A stretch of DNA of 48,710 bases from Caulobacteraceae bacterium (GTDB lineage Bacteria > Pseudomonadota > Alphaproteobacteria > Caulobacterales > Caulobacteraceae): assembly GCA_019748095.1 (NCBI GenBank), contig JAIEQA010000094.1:1-48710 (forward strand), in the 5' to 3' direction. Positions 42,811 to 48,710 of the stretch are shown here, one piece after another (positions within the stretch are counted from its first letter, which is position 1; each line of letters begins with the position of its first letter). Made by a program: the position numbers and the translations under genes. The notes below the pieces were generated by a model. It was given only the letters and a program-made list of their open reading frames with translations. It did no database searches and was not told the DNA's origin.

Positions 42811-45800
42811 CTACTCGTCGTCCATCCACGGGTGCAGCTTGTCGCCGTCGGCCTTCCACAACGACCCCTGCCAGAACGCCTCCAGACGCCACCAGAGGCC
42901 GCAGTAGGTTTCCCGCACGAACGGTCCCTCCCGGCGAGAGAAGCCCTTGCCGGATCCCATGCCGCCGTCCTTCTCGCCCCAGTAGAGCCAGGCGGCGACA
43001 TAGCCTCGCTCCGCCAGCAGGGGCTCAAGCCGGTCCGCGTTGATCATCGGCGTGCCGGCGGTTGCGTCCATCGTCCACCGGTCGACGAAGACTGGCCGCC
43101 CGTGCCGATCGACGTACCAGGGCGCGTCAGGGCCCGCCGGTCGCAGATCGAGCCCGCGAAGGATCCAGGGTCTCGGTATCTCGAAGCTGATCTCCCTGAC
43201 GCCGCTATGGTCGTATTCCCCCCGATGCGGCGAGAACCGACGCGACACGAACCCGTAGTCGATTTTCCCGGCTCGCCGCGTCAGGGCGGGTTCGTCGCCG
43301 GCGAGCTCGCTCCGGTACTGACCGAAGAGGTCGTCCTGATAGTGACCCGACTCCATCATCTCCACGGCGTTGAGCTTCGCGGCGCTCAGGCGCTCATGAA
43401 GGAGCGCGATTTCGGTCTTCGGAACGATGACAAGCTGGATCGATCCCTGGGAGGTGCGCATCGGGCCGACAGCCTGCAGCTTGTCCATATAGCCCCTGTC
43501 CCGCTCGGTCCCATAGACAAGCCACCACCGGTCTCCATCAGCCGCGCGCGCCTCCACCAGGTCCGGAACATGAGGAATGTCAGTCGGCTCCCGTGCCCAG
43601 GACAGAGCCTCCTCGATCGACGACGGCCTTGGTCGATCCGTGTCCATCATCCCCATTGAGGGCAGTCCAGGCGGCGGTGAAGCGACAGCCGTCACTGTAT
43701 AAGAGAGGTCGATGTCCAGCTCCTCGACGCGCAGGACATTGATCAGCACCTCCGGCACCCCGTCGTCGCCCACGCTCCAGTAGTGATCCTGCAGGGCTCC
43801 GATGAGCTCGTGGAAGGCGATCCATTGGTACTTCTTGCCGATGCGCTCCAGGGCATGCTTGTCGCGGCCGCCCCAGTACGACATCCGCTCCTCAAGTTCC
43901 CGGTGGCGATCCGCGACCCAGCCGAGCTCCATGACGCGCTGTGCGACCCAGAGCCTGGCCCGCGACTTCGAGAACAGGGGGTAATCGTCAGCCCGGTGAT
44001 CGGGGTAGGGCGGCCAAGGCGCGCCCTTGGGCAGAACCTCCCGGAGGGCCGCGTTCGCTACATCGAAGCGGTCCGCCATCGCTTCGAGATCTATGTCGGC
44101 AGGTGGATCTTCCGACTCGAGATCGAGCGAGAAGTAGGGCGACGGACGGCGGCTTCGAGCCTCCTCGAGCGCGGTGTGGGCCGAGAACGCCTCCGCCGCC
44201 CGCGCCGCGACATCGCCTCCCTGCGCCTCAAGCCCTTTCCAGAAGGCTTCTCCCACCTGACCCCGGGGCCTCGGCGGAAGTTCGCTTCGGACCTCGGCGT
44301 AGAAGCTGTGGCCGAGGGTGGACATCGTATAGTTGCCGAAGTCCCCCGGGGTGCTGAAACGCTCTTCCTCGTCGTCGTAATACCCGAGCACCGAGGAGAC
44401 GATCGACGACGCCGTTTCGGTGAAGGCCGAAAGATCGGTCGCTTCGGGCCAGTTCTGGATCGGCGCGGACGCGTATGGCGGTCTAGCCTCCTGCAGTTCG
44501 ATCTCTTCAGCAAGCACGCCTCTGGCGGCCGCCAGCTCGATGAGGCCCCTCGCATGGTGACGTATAAAGGCGTGCCGCTCGACGGGGGATCGGGCGAAGA
44601 TGTCACGCCAGGCAGCCACCGCCGCGCGCCGGAGTGCTTCGGGTTCCCCCTCGGCATGGGTCGCGGTCGCGAGCACCGCCGCATGGATCCGTTCACGGAC
44701 ATAGGCGTCGTCAACGCCGGAGAAAGCGTCGATGAGATCCCCCATCAGTCGCGGCGATCGCGACAGGACCGCGGTCAGGGTCTTCGATGCATTGTCGCGC
44801 ACGATCCGGTTTGATGAGGCCGTTACCCAGGCGATGACGAGGAGGGCCAGCCGGACACGTTCCGGCTCGGCCAGATCTGTCCGCGCCTCGGCCGCCCAGT
44901 CCAAGAGGGTTTCTATGGGCCCTTCGACCATATGCCGGATGAGGTAGTCGGCGATGAGGACGTCACGCTCGGGCATGGGAAGGTCACGAAGTCGCGCGTG
45001 AAGATAATCGGCGTTGAGCGGATGATCCGGGACCGTGCTGACCTGGATCAGAAGGTTCAGGAGATCGGCCCGCCGACCCTCCGTCCTCGCCCACTGGAGT
45101 TCGAACAGCTGGACGGTCCTCGCGCTAACCGCCGCAGGCGCCCGCCAGCGCAAGCTGCTCAGGAAGACGTCCAGTCCGAAGGGGACATCGCGAGGGAAGT
45201 CAGTGTCGAGTTCGACCAGTTCCACGCCGAGGCGCTCGGGCGTCCGCGCCATAAGCGTTTCGACGACCCCGGCGTACCGTCCTGCGCCGCGTGCCACTAG
45301 ATAATGAAGGCTTCCCCCCGGACGCAGCGCCGCTGCGAGAGCGGGCGCGGATCCGGTCATGTCGATCAGGGCGTCTGCGATGAAATAGTCTGAGAATCTC
45401 TGGAAGGTGATCGTCACGGTCTCGACGCCAGCCCGGTCGATCTCGCGCCGCAGGACGCCCTCATCCAGAAGCCGGAACAGCAGGATGTCCCGGGCGGTGG
45501 CCGGGGCGATATCGGCCACCGCCTCCTCGAAAAGGGCCTTCGCCCGGGCCATCGGCAAGGCGCTGGCGCCCTCGATCGCCAGCTGGCTCGAAAACCTCCG
45601 CATCGCTTCGCGCAGGCGTCCGTCTCCAAGCGCGAGTCGAGCAAAGTTGCGGCCGATAAGCGCGCGTTCGACACCGTCGATCCAGAAGTTGAAGAGCTCC
45701 GTGGCCCCGTCCAACCCAAGCGGAAAGGCGCGGCGGCCCTCCGCGTTCAACCGGCGTATGCAGACCGACAGGAACAGGGGGTTGGCGAAGGCTGAGTCGA

Positions 45801-47343
45801 GAAAGGGCGCCGACGGGCGATCGATGCCGTGATCGTCGAAATAGGCCTTGATGGCGGCGGAGGCATTGCCGGCGAAGCCGTGGTGCTCGCGCCGGACCAT
45901 GGTCAGGCCCTCGGGGACGCAGGCAGCCTCATAGGTCTCCCGGCATGAGATGACGAGGGCCAGCTGGTCGAAGCGGCTGATCTCATCGACTAAACCGGCC
46001 AGGTTGTTCTGCCACATCGAGAAATCGTGGCTCTCGTTGATGGCGTCAATGACTATCAGGCCCGGCTTGCCGGTGGCCCCCGCTGCGGCCTGTAAGGCTC
46101 CGAGGAATTCAGTGAAGCTGATCTGGCTCAAGCCGAGGCGATCCAGCCACTGTGGCCTCGGATCCCCCGAGACGAAGTGCTGCCCGAGCGCCATGACGGC
46201 AGCTCCGCCGTGCGCGAGATGGGATTCGACAAGGTGCGCCAGAGAATGGGATTTGCCGGCGCCGGCCTCTCCGACCAGCAGGACGCGAGGGAGAGCGAGC
46301 GTTTCCTGATCGATCTCGTCCGCGGTTTCGAGCAGACGTTCGAGCGCCTCGCGGTATGCGAACCACGCCTGACGACGCTCCTGCGTTCCCCACTGGGGGT
46401 CGGGATCGACAGCGGCAGAGGCCTCGCGCTGCAAGCGCAGGTCTGATGGAGACTCGAGACCTTCGGTGAGGACCAGGTGATCCAGAGCCTTGCGGAGAGG
46501 CTCGAAGTCGACAGGCCGGCTTCCGAAGAAGCCGAGCGTTGATCCGGCCGCGGCCGCCGCCGCCAGACTCGCATCCAGAGCGCTGTAAAGCGCGGGATCG
46601 CGGCGATCGCCCACCATTGAAGCCAGCGTCTTGAACGCCTCCCGCGCAGCCGCGTGAGCCTCCAGATGCGAGCCCACGGTCGCCCGGTAGGCGACGCTCC
46701 GCGACAGGGTGTCGAGCGCCCACTGAGCGCTCACGTCCACATGGTGCGCGGGATTGTAGCGAGCGTTCAGATCGGCCCGGTTGGTCGCGAACCGGTCAGC
46801 GAACCATGCCTGATCGAGAGTGTCGCTGTCGAACCAGTACTGCCGTATCCCGGCGTGGATCGGGTCGCGGCGTGACAGGGCGGCGACGAACCGGGTCTCG
46901 TCCCAGAGCTCGATCGCGACGGTCCGTCCCAGCGCCTTCGCCTCGTCGCCGGCCGCCTCCGCCCAACGGCTCCACCTCTGTTGTTGGGACAGCGTGTTCG
47001 CCTTCATCCCGCCCGAGAGATTACGCGGGACCGCGACGACGTATCGGGACAAGGCCGGATAGGCGGCCAACGCCGCCCGGAACGAGCTGGAGATCTGGTT
47101 GATCTCCGATGCGCCGAACTGGTCCAGAAAGAATTTCGACTGGTAACCCCACGAGGATCCGTCCGCGAAATGGGCCAAGGTTTCCACCCCGCCGTCAGCG
47201 CCGGGACCCTTGTGCTCGAAACGCAGACATCGTGCCGGCGGATCGGCGACCAGGAGCTGCCGCATCAGCTCCTCGAAGGCCAGTTTCCGGTCGTGGTGAT
47301 GCGGCCGCAGAGTCCGGAAGTCGATCGTCGGTCCCTTGGCCAT
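42811..47343 (-). CDS. Avs-like STAND NTPase with N-terminal Mrr-like nuclease (antiphage defence)
   Basis: A 1510-residue protein starting at the ATG at 47343 after GAGGGAA. Residues 1-160 look like a PD-(D/E)xK nuclease of Mrr type: PGADGGVETLAHFADGSSWG with Asp50 and Glu54, and GYQSKFF with Gln68-x-Lys70. A linker LNARYNPAHHV follows. The STAND/NACHT-like ATPase has Walker A GEAGAGKS (358-365) and Walker B LIVIDAINE (429-437), where DAINE parallels the DALNE of Avs proteins. The C-terminal ~900 residues are helical and probably the sensor. Architecture is closest to type 4 Avs, which recognise phage proteins and trigger DNA cleavage; exact type is inference. Confidence 0.78.
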   Translation of the reverse strand: MAKGPTIDFRTLRPHHHDRKLAFEELMRQLLVADPPARCLRFEHKGPGADGGVETLAHFADGSSWGYQSKFFLDQFGASEINQISSSFRAALAAYPALSRYVVAVPRNLSGGMKANTLSQQQRWSRWAEAAGDEAKALGRTVAIELWDETRFVAALSRRDPIHAGIRQYWFDSDTLDQAWFADRFATNRADLNARYNPAHHVDVSAQWALDTLSRSVAYRATVGSHLEAHAAAREAFKTLASMVGDRRDPALYSALDASLAAAAAAGSTLGFFGSRPVDFEPLRKALDHLVLTEGLESPSDLRLQREASAAVDPDPQWGTQERRQAWFAYREALERLLETADEIDQETLALPRVLLVGEAGAGKSHSLAHLVESHLAHGGAAVMALGQHFVSGDPRPQWLDRLGLSQISFTEFLGALQAAAGATGKPGLIVIDAINESHDFSMWQNNLAGLVDEISRFDQLALVISCRETYEAACVPEGLTMVRREHHGFAGNASAAIKAYFDDHGIDRPSAPFLDSAFANPLFLSVCIRRLNAEGRRAFPLGLDGATELFNFWIDGVERALIGRNFARLALGDGRLREAMRRFSSQLAIEGASALPMARAKALFEEAVADIAPATARDILLFRLLDEGVLRREIDRAGVETVTITFQRFSDYFIADALIDMTGSAPALAAALRPGGSLHYLVARGAGRYAGVVETLMARTPERLGVELVELDTDFPRDVPFGLDVFLSSLRWRAPAAVSARTVQLFELQWARTEGRRADLLNLLIQVSTVPDHPLNADYLHARLRDLPMPERDVLIADYLIRHMVEGPIETLLDWAAEARTDLAEPERVRLALLVIAWVTASSNRIVRDNASKTLTAVLSRSPRLMGDLIDAFSGVDDAYVRERIHAAVLATATHAEGEPEALRRAAVAAWRDIFARSPVERHAFIRHHARGLIELAAARGVLAEEIELQEARPPYASAPIQNWPEATDLSAFTETASSIVSSVLGYYDDEEERFSTPGDFGNYTMSTLGHSFYAEVRSELPPRPRGQVGEAFWKGLEAQGGDVAARAAEAFSAHTALEEARSRRPSPYFSLDLESEDPPADIDLEAMADRFDVANAALREVLPKGAPWPPYPDHRADDYPLFSKSRARLWVAQRVMELGWVADRHRELEERMSYWGGRDKHALERIGKKYQWIAFHELIGALQDHYWSVGDDGVPEVLINVLRVEELDIDLSYTVTAVASPPPGLPSMGMMDTDRPRPSSIEEALSWAREPTDIPHVPDLVEARAADGDRWWLVYGTERDRGYMDKLQAVGPMRTSQGSIQLVIVPKTEIALLHERLSAAKLNAVEMMESGHYQDDLFGQYRSELAGDEPALTRRAGKIDYGFVSRRFSPHRGEYDHSGVREISFEIPRPWILRGLDLRPAGPDAPWYVDRHGRPVFVDRWTMDATAGTPMINADRLEPLLAERGYVAAWLYWGEKDGGMGSGKGFSRREGPFVRETYCGLWWRLEAFWQGSLWKADGDKLHPWMDDE

Positions 47344-47481
47344 ATCTCTCTGAATTCCCTCCGCGACGCTGGTTCGCAGGCGCGGCCGAATTCGGCAAGT
47401 CTGCCAGCCCTTGAAGCCCGTGCACACGACAAAAGTGGTCAGAAGCCCCTCTGCCGAACGCCTTGAAATGGCGGGCCTTCG

Positions 47482-47501
47482 TTCGCCGGTTCCCCGGCGA
47501 A
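47482..47501 (-). terminator. Hairpin after the relaxase gene
   Basis: TTCGCCGG pairs perfectly with CCGGCGAA around a 4-nt loop, 24 bp past the relaxase stop. It has no T-run. It may separate the relaxase transcript from the Avs-like gene, whose promoter must lie in the remaining 47344-47481. Confidence 0.45.
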
Positions 47502-47524
47502 GCGCACACGCTGTCTGAGATCCG

Positions 47525-48710
47525 CTAGCCACGGCCGAGGTCTCGTTGGACCTGACCCGAGAGAACCTGAGCGACGCCTTTGGGATCGAGCTGCAAGGTG
47601 ACGGTCTTGCCGAGAGCCGGCGCCGCGCGGCCGACCCCGAGGCGACCGTAGAACTCATGTCCAGCCGACGTCCGCACCACCACATAGGGAGAGCCGCCCA
47701 ACTCGTCGTGGAAGCCCGCCTTGACGACCCGTCCGGTAACGGCTTCCCGCCCGAGTTGGTCGACGCCCCTGGCGCCCTCCAGCCGTCTCTGGTTGAGCGT
47801 CCGGATCACGTCCTTCGAGAGCTGGAGGCGTCTCAGCTTCGGCTCCAGATCCGGGTCCAGCCGGTAGCGTCGACCGGTCGGGGTCGCCAGGCCGAGGCGT
47901 TCAAGATGACGCAGCCGGCCGCGGGTCAGGGCGGTCCAGGCGTCCGTACCGCCGACACCATCGGCGACGCTACCATCGGCATCGGCAGCCGCCATCAGCC
48001 GACGGTCGAAGGCGGTGAATCTGTCGGCCTCGGTCTCTCTCCAGATCCGCCGTTCGGCGTCCTGGCGGCTCAGATCGCCGAGCCGCTCCTGGGCGACTTC
48101 CTGAGCCCGGGCCCGGAACCCGTAGCCGATGTAATCACGCGGGATGACCAGGTCCCTGCCGTCCGCTCGGCGTCCGCGAACCAGTACGTGGGCGTGGGGC
48201 TGGTCGGTGTCGAAATGACAGACCGCGATCCAGTTCAGGGTGGGTTCGCCGAGGTCTTCTCCGACCCTCTTCATGACCTCACGGGTGTAGCCCTTGAGGT
48301 CGGCGATCCGGTCGCCGTGTTCCGGACTGATGATGAAGCGGAAATGGTGCCGGTCCTTCGCCCAGCCGTCCGTCGCCGCGGACCCGTCGACGGGCTCGCG
48401 CGAGGCGCTGAAGAACTCGGCCTGGGCGCCGTCCTCCCCGGCGCCGGCACGGCCCAGGTAGGAGACGTGAGCGGCGAGCGCGGCGCCTCGGGCGAACCCC
48501 TTGCCCATGTGCCGCGACACCAGGGCCTTGACCATGACGCGCTGACGGACGTCCAGCCGGAAGGGACGGCCGGAGCGGTTCTGGGCTGCCCGCAGGCAAC
48601 CCGACCGGTCACCGTAAGCGAACAGCCGGGACGCCGCGAGACGCTGGAACATGGCCACCCGCACGCTGGTCTTGTCAGACTTCAGGCGGGTTGGAAGCCT
48701 GACCCTGAGG
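47525..48710 (-). CDS. Relaxase/mobilisation protein with DUF3363-like domain (5' end outside window)
   Basis: VirD2/TraI-type relaxase that nicks DNA at an origin of transfer. The frame is open through the window edge, so the protein is longer than 379 residues from the GTG at 48664; upstream codons encode a basic stretch (LRVRLPTRLKSDKTSV). The relaxase part contains HHFRFIISPEHGDRIADL and the metal-binding WIAVCHFDTDQPHAHVLVRG (HxDxxxxHxH). From about LRHLERLGLATPTGRRYRLD onward it matches DUF3363, but ends early at LGRG, so the C-terminus may be truncated. It marks this end as part of a mobilisable element. Confidence 0.85.
   Translation of the reverse strand, partial: LRVRLPTRLKSDKTSVRVAMFQRLAASRLFAYGDRSGCLRAAQNRSGRPFRLDVRQRVMVKALVSRHMGKGFARGAALAAHVSYLGRAGAGEDGAQAEFFSASREPVDGSAATDGWAKDRHHFRFIISPEHGDRIADLKGYTREVMKRVGEDLGEPTLNWIAVCHFDTDQPHAHVLVRGRRADGRDLVIPRDYIGYGFRARAQEVAQERLGDLSRQDAERRIWRETEADRFTAFDRRLMAAADADGSVADGVGGTDAWTALTRGRLRHLERLGLATPTGRRYRLDPDLEPKLRRLQLSKDVIRTLNQRRLEGARGVDQLGREAVTGRVVKAGFHDELGGSPYVVVRTSAGHEFYGRLGVGRAAPALGKTVTLQLDPKGVAQVLSGQVQRDLGRG

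Noticed and set aside
41476..48710. tRNA gene, attachment site or integrase marking the mobile segment
   Set aside because: I could find none within the window; the other end of the segment lies beyond 48710.

Overview
The window is GC-rich, densely packed chromosomal DNA with Caulobacterales-type gene content, and a Brevundimonas-like alphaproteobacterium is my best guess. That guess rests on gene content and base composition, not on a marker gene. I found no rRNA, tRNA or CRISPR array.

Layout. (1) 1-5.9 kb: molybdenum block. Molybdate uptake genes (modB partial, modA) are divergent from a tightly coupled cofactor operon moaA-moaD-moaE-moaB-moaC-moeA, followed by a short stand-alone ModE-type DNA-binding protein. 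(2) 5.9-14.6 kb: cysS, an NmrA-type oxidoreductase with a truncated SnoaL-like gene upstream, a Na+/H+ antiporter, an ABM-domain monooxygenase, a secreted metallo-beta-lactamase-fold hydrolase, an orphan Anbu-type proteasome homologue, RidA and a TetR regulator with a 25-bp palindromic operator. (3) 14.6-34 kb: a long run of redox and stress genes. It holds two glutathione transferases, glutaredoxin, Dps, three MsrA paralogues and one MsrB, a cytosolic sulfite-oxidase-like molybdoenzyme with a flavin reductase, thiolase, a CxxC redoxin, an MFS transporter, CorA, an alpha/beta-hydrolase-OsmC fusion, a lone GAPDH, a DUF417 (RclC-like) membrane protein, a LysR regulator and two paralogous MarR regulators with a C-terminal CxxC-x4-CxxC cluster. 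(4) 34-41.5 kb: a sulfur-transport-like YeeE protein, a two-domain universal stress protein, a histidine kinase that keeps a phytochrome PHY domain without PAS-GAF, homoserine dehydrogenase, a glyoxalase-fold protein with a divergent LysR, and a ZIP transporter. (5) 41.6-48.7 kb: a mobile/defence segment with a relaxase that runs off the window, a 1510-residue Avs-like STAND NTPase with an N-terminal Mrr-like nuclease, and a frameshifted DUF4238 gene.

How it fits together. The most interesting signal is regulatory. Three families of repeated non-coding motifs link the stress genes. First, a palindrome of the form TATGCG-N3-CGCATA occurs five times between 28.7 and 33.0 kb, in front of both MarR genes, GAPDH and the hydrolase-OsmC fusion. 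Second, a LysR-type box (consensus GCTAT-SRAAACT-ATAGC) occurs five times. Each copy is oriented toward a redox gene or redox-gene operon: ABM, Dps, the sulfite-oxidase-like gene, the redoxin and msrBA. Third, a 26-bp element with 21 identical bases sits at the same distance (55-56 nt) upstream of msrB and of the glyoxalase gene. Together they suggest a locally wired thiol/oxidant-defence regulon, probably against hypochlorite-like or electrophile stress. The Moco operon may supply the sulfite-oxidase-like enzyme. The regulon is inference; the motifs are read directly from the sequence.
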